Assembly: GCF_030867145.1 (NCBI RefSeq)
Contig: NC_134433.1
Span: 12,165,216-12,229,215, forward strand
DNA: 64,000 nucleotides
Reading direction: 5' to 3'
DNA from: Opisthocomus hoazin
Lineage: Eukaryota; Chordata; Aves; Opisthocomiformes; Opisthocomidae
The position numbers and the translations under genes were made by a program. Shown here in pieces: positions 21,001 to 28,332 of this stretch. Numbering within the stretch: position 1 is the stretch's first letter; each line of letters starts with the position of its first letter. Below the pieces are notes generated by a model. It made no database searches. It saw only the letters and a list, made by a program, of their open reading frames with translations, and was not told where the DNA came from.

Positions 21001-21327
21001 GTCCACCTTGAGATCGTCGCTGGAGCTGGCCGTGCTCAGGTGGCCCGAGTCCAGGATGACGCTGCCCCGGTTGCTGTCGGAGTCGATGTCCGTGAGGTGC
21101 AGGTCAGAGCCACTGGCCACCTTGATGGGGATGGGGTTGGAGATCTCCAGGCGGGCCTTGGAGTCCCGCTTGGAGGCACGGTTGAGGTTGAAGAAGCCGC
21201 GGCGCATGCTCATCTCCTCCAGGCTCTTGAGCTCAGCTGCCGACATCCGCTCCTTCTTCTCCTTCTTTTCCTTCTTCTCCTTTCGGGCCCCATCCTTCTC
21301 TTTATCCTTCTTCATCAGGTTAAACAT
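1..21327 (-). CDS. MYO18A: MYO18A, unconventional myosin-XVIIIa, gene level (alpha/PDZ form, 3' part outside window)
   Basis: MYO18A is an actin-binding, largely ATPase-deficient myosin; in the literature it links Golgi GOLPH3/PI4P membranes to F-actin and co-assembles with myosin II. Seen here are 25 coding exons of the PDZ form plus two microexons, covering about 1,398 of roughly 2,050 residues. Order: KE-rich segment (residues 6-27), PDZ (about 225-315), motor with P-loop GASGSGKT (504-511), switch I NGNATRF (555-561), switch II DTPGAQ (794-799), IQ motif (about 1198-1215), the WPWWKLF neck signature, then coiled coil running off the window at base 1. Numbering assumes the 12-nt microexon is included and the 21-nt one skipped. 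The start at 21327 has a good context (CCACCATG) and opens with the family's MFNLMKKDK. Every junction is GT/AG with matching phase. No frameshift or stop was found in the exons. Confidence 0.96.
216..327 (-). CDS. MYO18A: MYO18A exon 24, coiled coil (residues 1334-1370)
   Basis: Encodes [20 protein letters not shown] through the acidic GELDDDDS. 112 nt, ending phase 1 at TCAG|GTACGG. Confidence 0.94.
404..523 (-). CDS. MYO18A: MYO18A exon 23, coiled coil (residues 1294-1333)
   Basis: 40 codons from [17 protein letters not shown] to AEKEMKDLQ, a coiled coil nearly identical to the family. Phase 0 on both sides. Confidence 0.95.
610..699 (-). CDS. MYO18A: MYO18A exon 22, coiled coil (residues 1264-1293)
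   Basis: 30 codons, [30 protein letters not shown] across the exon, a heptad pattern. Acceptor TTGCAG at 700; donor AGG|GTAGGT. Confidence 0.95.
1459..1635. repeat. 25-bp minisatellite, 7 copies
   Basis: Copies start with CCTGCATCCCACCCCA at 1461, 1486, 1511, 1536, 1561, 1586 and 1611, exactly 25 bp apart, with variable last bases. It lies in the MYO18A intron between exons 21 and 22. Confidence 0.95.
1707..1850 (-). CDS. MYO18A: MYO18A exon 21, head-rod junction (residues 1216-1263)
   Basis: Encodes [35 protein letters not shown], the head-rod signature with WPWWKLF shared with myosin II. 144 nt; donor GAC|GTGGGT is the least standard of the gene but phase and family fit. Confidence 0.95.
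2332..2460 (-). CDS. MYO18A: MYO18A exon 20, lever arm and IQ motif (residues 1173-1215)
   Basis: Encodes [16 protein letters not shown], the end of the head (VFFRAGxLAxLEExRD), then [19 protein letters not shown], the single IQ motif that binds light chain or calmodulin. 129 nt, phase 0 both sides. Confidence 0.96.
2718..2783 (-). CDS. MYO18A: MYO18A exon 19 (residues 1151-1172)
   Basis: 66 nt, 22 codons [22 protein letters not shown], the converter segment before FFRAG. Phase 0 on both sides; donor CGG|GTATGA. Confidence 0.94.
2879..2988 (-). CDS. MYO18A: MYO18A exon 18, converter (residues 1114-1150)
   Basis: Encodes [20 protein letters not shown], the conserved GYPxRxxFxEFxxRY of the converter, ending YIVVDEKR. 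110 nt; acceptor CCCCCCAG, donor CGG|GTACGT. Confidence 0.95.
3809..4046 (-). CDS. MYO18A: MYO18A exon 17 (residues 1035-1113)
   Basis: Encodes [20 protein letters not shown], an 18A-specific glycine-rich insert, then [20 protein letters not shown], the SH1-helix region equivalent to HQLRCNGVLEGIRICR. 238 nt; donor CAAG|GTGAGC. Confidence 0.95.
4137..4323 (-). CDS. MYO18A: MYO18A exon 16 (residues 972-1034)
   Basis: Encodes [19 protein letters not shown] through [30 protein letters not shown], the loop-2/actin-contact region. 187 nt. The donor used is GTG|GTGAGT, which leaves Val in phase 0 before DALID. Confidence 0.94.
4409..4568 (-). CDS. MYO18A: MYO18A exon 15 (residues 919-971)
   Basis: Encodes [24 protein letters not shown], matching F...HYAG.V.Y...GWL of other heads, then [19 protein letters not shown]. 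160 nt; donor CAGAA|GTGAGT in phase 2. Confidence 0.95.
4649..4790 (-). CDS. MYO18A: MYO18A exon 14 (residues 872-918)
   Basis: Encodes [22 protein letters not shown] through [17 protein letters not shown], the relay-region stretch of the motor. 142 nt; acceptor CACCCCCAG, donor AAAG|GTCAGG. Confidence 0.95.
5086..5380. repeat. 17-bp minisatellite, 16 or more copies
   Basis: From 5101 to 5372 there are 16 units of exactly 17 bp, of the type CACCTTGGGGACCAGAG with substitutions but no length change, plus partial copies at each edge. It lies in the MYO18A intron between exons 13 and 14. Confidence 0.95.
5618..5704 (-). CDS. MYO18A: MYO18A exon 13 (residues 843-871)
   Basis: 29 codons from [13 protein letters not shown] to DQPSHQAL. 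Perfect donor CTG|GTAAGT; acceptor CCTCAACAG. Follows the family protein closely. Confidence 0.94.
6210..6402 (-). CDS. MYO18A: MYO18A exon 12 with switch II (residues 778-842)
   Basis: Contains [11 protein letters not shown], aligned to switch II (DIxGFE). Canonical Ile, Phe and Glu are all absent; human MYO18A, as I recall, keeps Phe here. It continues with SFEELCHNY-like [16 protein letters not shown], the conserved FEQLCINYxNExLQ helix. 193 nt; phases 2 and 0. Confidence 0.95.
6485..6575 (-). CDS. MYO18A: MYO18A exon 11 (residues 748-777)
   Basis: Encodes [29 protein letters not shown], the helix before switch II in the motor (LYxxLFxxLVxxIN in other myosins). 91 nt; donor AACAG|GTACGT. 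Confidence 0.94.
6655..6831 (-). CDS. MYO18A: MYO18A exon 10 (residues 689-747)
   Basis: Encodes [25 protein letters not shown] through the serine-rich [11 protein letters not shown] loop. 177 nt, phase 1 in and out; acceptor CCTGTAG, donor ACAG|GTAGGG. Confidence 0.95.
7338..7349 (-). CDS. MYO18A: MYO18A 12-nt microexon (DADE)
   Basis: CTTTTGCCATGCAG precedes 12 nt, followed by GAAG|GTAAAG. It adds DADE before AGRKQF; human MYO18A, as I recall it, has EAAE at exactly this place. Phase 1 on both sides. Two TGCATG motifs (RBFOX type) lie 20-43 nt upstream. Confidence 0.78.
8387..8407 (-). CDS. MYO18A: MYO18A candidate 21-nt microexon (adds EPLADGA)
   Basis: A long polypyrimidine tract and CCCCGCAG precede 21 nt followed by GCCG|GTAATG. 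Length is a multiple of three and both ends are phase 1, so inclusion keeps frame and inserts EPLADGA between GATK and the next exon. I recall no exact mammalian counterpart, so this rests on splice signals and phase. Confidence 0.6.
8750..8894 (-). CDS. MYO18A: MYO18A exon 9 (residues 637-684)
   Basis: Encodes [20 protein letters not shown] through [11 protein letters not shown], the motor helix ending in the HLG(N) motif. 145 nt, phase 0 in and 1 out (AAAG|GTAACG). The loop that follows is where two microexons can be inserted. Confidence 0.95.
9012..9075 (-). CDS. MYO18A: MYO18A exon 8 (residues 616-636)
   Basis: 64 nt encoding [21 protein letters not shown]. Splice sites are CCCAG at 9076 and AAG|GTCGCT; phase 2 in and 0 out. 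Confidence 0.93.
9166..9266 (-). CDS. MYO18A: MYO18A exon 7 (residues 582-615)
   Basis: Encodes [30 protein letters not shown], the myosin-head helix that follows switch I (YLLEKSRV...FHIFYQL in active myosins). 101 nt; donor CTGCG|GTGAGC splits an Arg codon completed by the next exon. Confidence 0.95.
9777..9919 (-). CDS. MYO18A: MYO18A exon 6 with switch I (residues 534-581)
   Basis: Encodes [15 protein letters not shown], then NGNATRFSQ, the counterpart of switch I (NxNSSRFG in active myosins). Ala and Ser-Gln replace conserved switch residues, typical of MYO18A. 143 nt, phase 1 in and 0 out. Confidence 0.95.
10182..10392 (-). CDS. MYO18A: MYO18A exon 5 with P-loop (residues 464-533)
   Basis: Contains the nucleotide-binding P-loop GASGSGKT, encoded at 10249-10272, preceded by [14 protein letters not shown]. 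211 nt, phase 0 in and 1 out; donor TCCG|GTGAGT. The P-loop is intact (GxSGxGKT), so nucleotide binding is expected. Confidence 0.96.
10506..10682 (-). CDS. MYO18A: MYO18A exon 4 (residues 405-463)
   Basis: 59 codons from [11 protein letters not shown] to MYSEK. It holds the myosin signature [20 protein letters not shown] followed by [12 protein letters not shown], where other myosins read IYTYSG. The next stretch ([16 protein letters not shown]) is closer to conventional myosins (VxxNP) than the human MYO18A wording I recall. Confidence 0.95.
10758..10867 (-). CDS. MYO18A: MYO18A exon 3 (residues 368-404)
   Basis: Encodes SQLRPEEG through the acidic EEDDVEK, part of the N-terminal SH3-like subdomain of the motor. 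110 nt, phase 1 in and 0 out; acceptor CCCTCGCAG, donor AAG|GTAGGG. Confidence 0.94.
11006..11093 (-). CDS. MYO18A: MYO18A common exon 2 (residues 339-367)
   Basis: Encodes [13 protein letters not shown] through VHRDGFSL, the SH3-like start of the motor shared by all isoforms. It is 88 nt, phase 0 in and phase 1 out, with donor TTGG|GTGAGT. Both the PDZ exon and the alternative proline-rich exon set splice into it in frame. Confidence 0.94.
11094..12342 (-). other. MYO18A intron sequence, no exon recognised
   Basis: GC-rich intron between the 12-codon alternative exon and common exon 2. It holds a degenerate GGACACNNNGC-type repeat around 11450-11545. Long open frames on both strands reflect GC content only. 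Confidence 0.6.
12343..12378 (-). CDS. MYO18A: MYO18A gamma-type exon, 12 codons
   Basis: Acceptor CGCTGCCGTTAG, donor AGCCAG|GTACCG, 36 nt in phase 0. Encodes [12 protein letters not shown] and would join directly to [13 protein letters not shown] of the common exon. Small and low-complexity, so support is splice signal plus phase. Confidence 0.5.
12813..12890 (-). CDS. MYO18A: MYO18A gamma-type exon, 26 codons
   Basis: Acceptor CTGCCTCCAG, donor GCTGCT|GTAATG, 78 nt in phase 0. Encodes a short Pro/Ala run then [18 protein letters not shown], an amphipathic helix-like segment that looks like conserved coding sequence. Confidence 0.65.
13133..13198 (-). CDS. MYO18A: MYO18A gamma-type exon, 22 codons
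   Basis: Encodes [22 protein letters not shown], same composition as the 208-codon exon. Donor CAGCAG|GTGTGT; the acceptor GTGTGGAG at 13199 follows a pyrimidine-rich tract (an alternative three bases further on would drop one Lys). Phase 0 on both sides. Confidence 0.62.
13383..14006 (-). CDS. MYO18A: MYO18A gamma-type proline/lysine-rich exon (208 codons)
   Basis: A 624-nt open exon with acceptor GTGGCTGCAG and donor CACAAG|GTACCG, phase 0 both sides. It encodes a low-complexity sequence rich in Pro, Lys and Glu with three SPEP motifs and a strongly basic valine-rich segment ([16 protein letters not shown], 13798-13842). Length, phase and position match the alternative PDZ-less N-terminus reported for sarcomeric Myo18A-gamma in mouse; I cannot align it directly. 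Charge pattern and lack of stops over 624 nt argue for coding. Confidence 0.72.
14698..14931 (-). CDS. MYO18A: MYO18A gamma-type exon with candidate start codon (coding 14865-14698)
   Basis: A very strong acceptor (C-run, T-run, GGCCGCAG) ends at 14932. The first ATG after it, at 14865, opens a frame of 56 codons ([13 protein letters not shown]...) ending [10 protein letters not shown] at GCT|GTAAGT, phase 0. A second possible acceptor, CTGACCCTCAG, at 14755 would give only the last 19 codons and need another start. The start is therefore inferred; the 3' part ([19 protein letters not shown]) is better supported. Confidence 0.55.
14932..16551 (-). other. Intron between the candidate gamma first exon and its coding exon
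   Basis: No exon with matching phase seen. A 20-bp direct repeat (GGAGAAATCCCCCTCCCAGG, twice) lies at about 16168-16207. Confidence 0.5.
16552..16625 (-). other. MYO18A: Candidate non-coding first exon of a MYO18A gamma-type transcript
   Basis: A strong donor, CCCTGCG|GTAAGC, ends a stretch without ATG at 16552 on the minus strand. About 100 bp upstream is a cluster of muscle-factor motifs. It is the only strong minus-strand donor I found between 14.8 and 19.5 kb. The 5' end is inferred from an AT-rich box at 16654-16663 that could double as a TATA-like element. Confidence 0.45.
16632..16673 (-). promoter_or_regulatory. Muscle-type motif cluster (E-box, GATA, MEF2, M-CAT)
   Basis: Within 42 bp: CAGCTG E-box (16632-16637), TGATAG GATA-type site (16641-16646), CTAAAAATAG, a perfect MEF2 site (16654-16663), and AGGAATG, the reverse of the M-CAT/TEAD site CATTCCT (16667-16673). 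They sit just upstream of a candidate first exon for the muscle-type MYO18A form. Confidence 0.6.
16674..20313 (-). other. MYO18A intron sequence downstream of the PDZ exon
   Basis: About 3.6 kb of GC-rich sequence with no recognisable exon, transposon or RNA gene. Confidence 0.55.
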
Positions 21328-21406
21328 GGTGGAGGGGGGCTCGGGGCGCGCTCGCCCCCGTGACAGGGCGCGGGGTCAGGGCGTTGGTCACAGCACAGCC
21401 GCCTGC
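20314..21406 (-). CDS. MYO18A: MYO18A exon with 5' UTR, KE-rich region and PDZ domain (codons 1-338)
   Basis: The acceptor CTGTCCTGCAG ends at 21407. UTR is 21328-21406 and coding runs 21327-20314, exactly 338 codons, ending in phase 0 at GAT|GTGAGT. The lysine/glutamate-rich start is followed by a serine-rich linker and a PDZ domain with carboxylate loop FGFSLRR and the [13 protein letters not shown] segment. In the family the KE region binds actin and the PDZ domain binds partners at the Golgi. Long open frames on the opposite strand here are shadows. Confidence 0.96.
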
Positions 21407-24400
21407 CTGCAGGACAGACGGACAAGGGTGCCATCAGACAGTGGTACAGCCACCCCCCTCCATCCCACTGGTCACCCCCAGCCTCAGGCCACGTCCCCAT
21501 CCTCCCTGGGGACAGCAGCACCACGGGGCTCTGCGACCACCCTGGTCATCGTGTCCTTGCTCTGGCTGGGCACCAAGCCCCAGGGATGCAGCCAGGGTGG
21601 CCCCGCACCCCCAGGGACGCCCCAAAAGAAACCCAGCAGCCTGGCACCCCCCAGCATCCCCGTGCCAGCACCGGGGCTGACGGCAGGCGAGACCCCCGGC
21701 ATCTCCCGCAGCTCAGGAGCCGTTTCAGAGCAGCGCGGCCAGGCAGGGGATGAAGGCATCCCGGTTGCGTTTGCAGCGGTTCCCGCTGGTGCGGACGCTC
21801 CCTGGGCAAAACCACCCATCCCTGCCGGCGGCGGCTCCACCGGCGTCCCGCCCGCCGGTTCAAAATCCGCTTGTTGAACAAACAGAGGCCGCTCTGCCGC
21901 TCGTCGCAGCCCCAGCCCCACGGGCAGTGTCCCCACCGGGGAGGGAGCTGGAAACACGGCCCGAAGTGAAGGCTGCTCTAATAAACAGGAACCTGTAAAA
22001 TCACTTCCCTCCCAAACACTGATAAGCGTCTAATTTTAGCCAGGGCGACACAGCAACTCGTGACGCTGCCGGTGACCTCTAGGAACAGTCGCTCTTTCAT
22101 TCGGGCATCAGCGCCGGCGGGGAGGAAACACCCAGCTGGCGGCAAAACCGTGGCCCAGCAGAAACCCCGGCCCCCTCAGAAAACCCCAAGCGCACCCAGC
22201 GCCAGGAGGCACCCACAGCATCACCCCGCAAGGGGCTGCTACAGGACCCGCCTGCCCGCGGGGCAATGGGTGCCCACCAGCCCCCCTCGACCTCCATCAT
22301 GGATAAACAACTCCAAACTGGAGCGGCCGGCCGGCAGCGCCGCGCGGGACGGGCTGACAGCTATATATAACGGGGCAGGAAGCCGCGCAGGAACGGAACC
22401 TCGGCACAAAGGACAACAGGAAAACTCCCCGCGTTCGAAGTATCTGCTTCAGAGCTCTCCGATGGGCGCGGGGATGAGGTTCGGGCAACCCGTGGGGACG
22501 GGCAGCGCTGCCCACGCTGGCAGTGTGGGCTCTGCGGGCACCCTGGGGTGCATGGATGCCATGCCCGTGCCAAGCTGCACCTCGGCTCCAGCGCAGCATC
22601 GGTGCCGCATCCCCACTGCCGCCTGGGCCACCACAGCACAAGGGCAGGTGGTCCCTGCTGCCCCCAAACGCACCCAGTGGCACACGGGGAACCCAGGCTC
22701 CCCTTGGCAAAGCCACACGGGGTGAGGGGACGGCGGGGGACTGCCTGAACCCTGCCACCCCGCAGGGCCGGGGCAGGAGCACACATGCCTGGGAGAGGTG
22801 CTGGCCCCGAGCACGCCATACAGCCAAGGCAGTGAGGGGAAGCAGTCAGCGTCGGGCACGCAGCACGCATCCGGACGCTGCATTCGCCGTCTCCAAGCCC
22901 AGAGGGGCTGCCACGGCTCTGCCCACACCGCTCAGCCCCGTGGCTCTGCCTTCCCCTGCAGCACCCGGGGCTTTGCCCGGACCCACAGCCGGGACGCGGG
23001 CTGGGCAGGACCCCAAAACGCGTGAAAACAAGCCCGCTCCCTTCTCCTCTCCCAGAAACGCCAGCTGCGGGGCGACTGCTGACCTGAGCCCGGGGCCGGC
23101 ACAGCCCCTTCCCGTGACCCGCGGCAGGTGCTGCCGGCAAAGGGCCCCACGGTGCCGTCATGGGGGCTGCTCTCCGCCAGCTCCTCCGCGGTGGTGCCGG
23201 GGCCTCAGCGCAGACAAAGGCAGGGAGGGAACCACCTGCGCCCATCGCCGTCCCCCCACCGTGACACGTCCCACCGGTACCCCAGCTGCCTGGGCATCAC
23301 AGAATCACAGAATCACAGCATGGTGGGGGTTGGAAGGGACCTCTGTGGGTCACCCAGTCCAACCCCCTGCCCAAGCAGGGTCACCCAGAGCAGGCTGCAC
23401 AGCACCGCGTCCAGGCGGGGCTGGAATATCTCCAGAGAAGGAGACTCCACAGCCTCCCTGGGCAGCCTGGGCCAGGGCTCCGTCACCCTCAGAGGGAAGA
23501 AGTTCTTCCTCGGGTTCAGATGGAACTTCCTCTGTTTCAGTTTGTGCCCGTTGCCCCTTGTCCTGTCGCTGGGCATCACTGAACAGAGTCTGGCCCTGTC
23601 CTCCTGACACCCACCCTGCAGATATTTATCAGCATTTCTAAGGTCCCCTCGCAGCCTTCTCTTCTCCAGGCTGAACAAGCCCAGCTCCCTCAGCCTCTCC
23701 TCGGAGGAGAGATGCTCCAGTCCCCTCATCATCCTCGTAGCCCTCCGCTGGACTCTCTCCAGTAGCTCCTCATCTTTCTTGAACTGGGGAGCCCAGAACT
23801 GGACACAGCACTGCAGATGGGGCCTCACTAGGGCAGAGTAGAGGGGAAGGAGACCCTCCCTCGACCTGCTGCCCACACTCCTAAAGCATCCCCGAAGCGG
23901 CACAGCCAGGGGGACGAAGAAAGGGCTGCGCTACCAGCAACACCCCACACTCGCCCCATGGCACGGACGGGGTGCCGGGACCCCTTCCCGGGTCCGGGCG
24001 AGGACCGTTGGGCACAGAGCTGGGCAGGTGCTGGTTAGAGCCGAGGCGCTGGGAGGCAGGCGGCCGGCGCGCTCCCGTGCTCTTTGTCCTCGGCGGTTTC
24101 TCTCCCCCGGCACACACGCTCCCTCCCGGCCTTTGTACGCTCAACAAAAAGGGGGAACAAGCGTTACCATCTGCATCGCTAATCCGGCAGCGCCGGCAGC
24201 CAGCGGCGAAGGCCCCAGCATCCTCCCCGCACCGGCGTCCCCGGCCCACATCAGACGCCGTTGTGGTTCGCTCCCTTTCTCCCCAAGGCGGCTCCCGCCA
24301 GCGGCACGCACGCACCCGGGGATGCCGGATGGGCGCAGCCCAACGCCGCGAGCCGGAGGCGGCTGCCGAGCGTCTCCTCGGCTCCTGAATCAGACCCAAC

Positions 24401-26649
24401 GCGCCCTCCCTGACTCAGCCCGGGCTCGCTCCGGGATTACCCATCGCCAGGCGTGTTCGGGGCAGCGGCGTGCATGAGCCATGAGACGGGAGGGAGAGGC
24501 GCCCGTGGGCGCCGGCTGCGCCCGGCGATCGCACGCAAGGACCCGGGCTGGCAGGGGACCGCAGACGTCACCTTGCAAGGGCCAGGTGGCAGAAAGGGAC
24601 ACAAGGCCCCAAGCCCCAAAGCCCTCCCTGAGCCACCCAAGCAGGAGTGGGGGGGGGATGCAACATCCCCCTCGTACCCCCAGCACGGCCGCGAGCCCCC
24701 CGCATCCCTGCTGGGGAGGAAGGCGTTCACTGAAACTCCGGGCCACTCCTTCCCGCCCCGAGACGCCATCTCGTCCGACACGCTCGCTGCGCAGGGACTG
24801 GCAGCGCAAGTTTCCCGGTCGCCTGCCCTTCCCGCTCCGCTCCCCGCCACGGTGCTGGCGGGAGGGCCGCGCTCGCCCGCTGCTTCCGCGCAGGAGCTGG
24901 CGGCTGTCACCTCCTTGGGCACGCCGTGTCGGGGCACCCGGCACCCCGGCTGCGCCGGCCAGGCAGGGACGACGCCGTGCCAGGGAGCGGGTGCTGCCGG
25001 CAGCGATGCCGAGCGGCCGGCGCAGCTGCCGCACGGGGCAGAAGGGCTGACCTGCACGATGGCTCCTCACCTCCTTCCCGGTCACAAGTTTTCCATGGAA
25101 CAAGGAAATTCAGGGGGTTTCCAAATCCCTCTGCACTGCCTGCCCTTACGGACAACGCTGGGATGCGTCAGGAGGAAAACAATCCTGGATTTACCCGAGT
25201 CACAGCTGGGCTGTGCCACCGGGCTGTCTCCAAAGCGGGATTTCGGGTCCTCCCGCCGCGGGGACCCCGTGTCCAGCAGCAAAGGGGACCCAGCCTGGCT
25301 TCGAAGCGTCACCGCGGGCCGGCAGCGGAGGCCAGGAGGGTGCACAGGGTGCGTGCGTGGGCTGCAGGCACTCGCCTCGCCCTAAACCCGGGTGATAAAA
25401 CAGCCCGAAAGTCCTTGCAAAACAGAGGCGGTGAGGTGACGATCGCTGCCAGGTCTGCTGGGTGGGAGCGGAAGCGGGAGATGGTTTAGCAACCAGCTGA
25501 GCAGAGGACAGGCGGGACGCAGCCCCGTCCCCACCACCCATCCCTGACCCCAAACCTGACCCCCGGCGCGGCCCAGCCCACAGCGAAGCGCCGCGCCGTG
25601 GCTCGTCAGCGGGCAAAGTCCAGCGCTGGCGCCAGGGGAAGGCTCGGTTCCCGACGGCGAGCGGGGTGGTGGGAGCTGACGGGTGGGGGTCCCGAGGGCC
25701 GCCCCGGGGTGCGGGAACACCGGCTGCCCCACGCCCTGCGCACCCGCCGCGGGCCCACGCTTTTCCGTAATTGCCCCGAGCCTGGCTCGGGCGCCCGCTG
25801 ACCAGAGGATTTGCATCTCGCAGGCCGCCTGCAAACCACGCTATTTCTGGACGCGCGTCCCGGCCCTCGCAGCTCTGTATATTCCTCCCCAGGCAAATTA
25901 ATGTGCGGGCAGGCGCTGTGACGGCCACAGCCCCGCGAGCCTCCGCCACCCCAGCCCAGCAGCTCGCCGCAAGGCCACCCACCTCCCCCCCGCGTCACCC
26001 CAAAACGGGGCCCGGGGGTCCCGGGGGCGACGCGGTTAACAGTGAGCCCGGGGGTCTGGTGCGGCTCCCCGGTGCGGGGAAGGCCCAGGGCAGCAGGTTC
26101 TCCCTGGGGAGCTGCGGGTGCGGGGGCACGCGGGGCTGGGGCGCGCCGCGGGGACGGGCTGGCTGTGTCGTCCCCCCCCTCAAAGGGTGCGTGCCCACCC
26201 CAGGGGCCGGGCTGCCCGCACAGCACCCCCGGCGGGGTGCACCCCCCCCCCCCCGGTAAACACACGGGTGCTGCAGTGCAGCGCGGGGAGGGGGGGGAGC
26301 CACGCACAAACACATCCCGCAGCGGAGGGGGGGGGGGGTGCAGAAGGTGACACGGCGGGGGGGCCGCCACGCACGCGCACCGCACGGCACCGGGGGATGC
26401 ACGAGCGCGGGACGCCGCGAGACAACAGCGGGCCAGGCGCGCGCGCACCCCGCAGCAGCACAACCCCCCCCCCTCCGCCCCCCCGGCTGTGCAATGCCGC
26501 GGGGCGCGGGCACGCGCGCGGGCACGGCCCTCCCGAGGGGGAGGCGGGGGGTGGGGGTGGGGGGGCGATGCGGACGCGGCCCCGCCCCGCCCGGCGCGTG
26601 CCCCCGCCCCGGAGCCGGTACCGGCGTTGGCGGCGCGGCGGGGACTCAC
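21407..26649 (-). other. MYO18A alpha intron 1
   Basis: 5.2-kb first intron of the PDZ form. Contains one CR1 fragment (23295-23892), a TATATATAA box (22362-22370) in a GC-rich setting and a TGACTCAGC AP-1/ARE-type site (24411-24419). No exon recognised. Confidence 0.6.
23295..23892 (-). mobile_element. CR1 LINE fragment, 3' end
   Basis: On the minus strand it encodes the tail of the CR1 reverse transcriptase ([21 protein letters not shown], then [10 protein letters not shown]) and ends in the CR1 3' tail with ATTCTGTGATTCTGTGAT repeats. It is 5' truncated and non-functional, in the MYO18A intron in the gene's sense direction. Confidence 0.95.
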
Positions 26650-26900
26650 CCGGCGGCGGAGCGGAGCGGGGCCCGGTGCTGGCGGCGGTGGCGGCGGTGC
26701 CGGGGCCCGGCGGCGCGCGGGGCGGGGCGGGGCGGGGCGGGGCGGGCACTGCCGGCTCTGCGCGCGCCGCCCTCCGCGCCGGGCGCGGCTCCGCTCGGCT
26801 CGGTACGGCCCGGTACGGCCCCACCCCCCCCCCGGGAACACCCCTGGTGTGCACGCGGCGGGGGCACAGCCCCGGGGCACGCCCGCCGGTGCGACGGCAG
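26041..26900 (-). promoter_or_regulatory. CpG-island promoter of MYO18A with GC-box array
   Basis: This block is extremely GC- and CpG-rich. It carries five overlapping GGGGCGGGGC-type Sp1 boxes at 26719-26747 just upstream (minus sense) of the candidate first exon. No TATA box is seen, as expected for a broadly expressed gene. Confidence 0.65.
26650..26720 (-). other. MYO18A: MYO18A alpha non-coding first exon (5' end approximate)
   Basis: A strong donor (GCCGG|GTGAGTCC) ends an untranslated GC-rich stretch at 26650 on the minus strand, inside a CpG island and directly downstream of a GC-box array. It would splice to the acceptor at 21407 in front of the PDZ exon. The transcription start is not visible; the upper coordinate is a guess. 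Confidence 0.55.
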
Positions 26901-26929
26901 GGACACGGCCGCGGTGCGCACACCCCCTG

Positions 26930-27340
26930 CACACACCGGGGCACACCCCCGGGCTCCCCCCGGTGCACACCCCCAGGGCACACCCCGGGGCACAACCCCA
27001 GTGCTCACCCCCAGTGTACACACCCGTTGCTCACCCCCCGTGCACACCCCTTGTGCACACACCCTGGCTCACACCCACTGCACACATCCAGTGCACACCC
27101 CAAGTGCTCACCACCGGTGCTCACCCCCAGTGCACACCCCCAGTGCACACCCCCAGTGCACACACCCGTTGCTTACCCCCCGTGCACATCCCCGGTGCAC
27201 CCACCCAGTGCTCACACCCAGTGCACAACCCCAGTGCACAAACCCTGTGCACACCCCCTGTGCACACCCCCCGTGCACAGCCCCAGTGCTCACACCCAGT
27301 GCACACCCCCAGTGCACACCCCCGGTGCACACCCAGCCGG
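26930..27340. repeat. GTGCAC-rich minisatellite, unit about 12-14 bp
   Basis: About 30 imperfect copies of a CCCCAGTGCACAC-type unit, with CAGTGCTCAC, CCGTTGCTCAC and GGTGCACAC variants. It lies a few hundred bp upstream of the MYO18A alpha promoter. The long open frames over it (Thr/His/Pro repeats) are artefacts of the repeat. Confidence 0.92.
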
Positions 27341-28332
27341 GGTGCAACCCCACAACACGCATCCCTGCTCGTAAACAAGGGCGTGAGCGCATTACACGCG
27401 CTGTGGCACACGCTGGAGCACGCGCCCGCTTTGCACGCTGGTGTACGCACACGCACAGAGCGTGCCCGCACCCCCGGGAAGCACCCAGTGACGCACGCAC
27501 GCGCGGGTGCTCACCCTTTAACGCGGCACGCACACTGGGACACCCTCTCGTGCGCCGTGTGCTCGCGCCCCGGTGCACACGCAGCCCTGTGCGTCGCCAA
27601 CGATGCGCGTGCACACACACGTGCTCCCGGGGTTCCCCTCTTCGGGAGGCTCCGGTTAGGGTCTGACCCGGCGCAGGGAGGGCCGGAGCAGGGTGGCCGG
27701 ACCCCGCCCGCGGCTGGACAGGCCGACCCTGGGGGATACGAAGCCGGACACGGCGGAGCTGCCCGCAGAGCCGTTCTGCGGCCAGCGCTTCTCCCCGCGC
27801 CGCCTGTCCACAGGGAGGGCTGGAAGCCCGCCGGAACCGACTGCTCGGGACGGTGCCGGGCTGCCTCGGCCGGGAGACAGCACGCCGTTAACGACGAGCA
27901 TCTCTCAGCGAGCCCAGCAGCCAGAGCCGCTCAGCCTGTGTTACAGCCCTTCCGCTCGTGTCCAGCTTTGGGACGTCGCGTCGGGGTCGGTCAGATACAC
28001 TCAAAATCCCACGGCCACGCGTGGTGTGAAGGCTGGTGGCAGCTGTCCTAGGACAGGCGACTTCAGCGCATGCCCCGCAGTCCCTGGGCTCGGATATCCC
28101 ATCGCTGTCAGGCATGGGCGGCCCAGCAGCCCGGGGAAGCTGGAGCAGGGCTTGGGGAACGCAGACTCCATGCAGAGACACCTCCAGGCTCTCCAAAACC
28201 GCTCTGTGCGGTGTGCGTCATCCCGCCTGAGCACTCAGGGTGGACAGAGGGACCTACAGGGACAGGGGTCTGCCCCCAGCACCGTCCCTGCCACCGCCCA
28301 GGGCACGGTCCTGCTGCAACAGCAGAGAAGCA
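27341..28332. other. Intergenic, no gene recognised
   Basis: GC-rich DNA upstream of MYO18A. It contains several GTGCAC/GCACGC-rich decayed repeats at its left end and nothing coding that I recognise. Confidence 0.5.

Noticed and set aside
19841-21877. 678-codon open frame on the plus strand
   Set aside because: It is antisense to the MYO18A PDZ exon and exists because of high GC content; its translation is low-complexity and matches no family.
26118-28051. 418-520 codon plus-strand frames with Thr/His/Pro repeats
   Set aside because: They are translations of the CpG island and the GTGCAC minisatellite in several frames at once.
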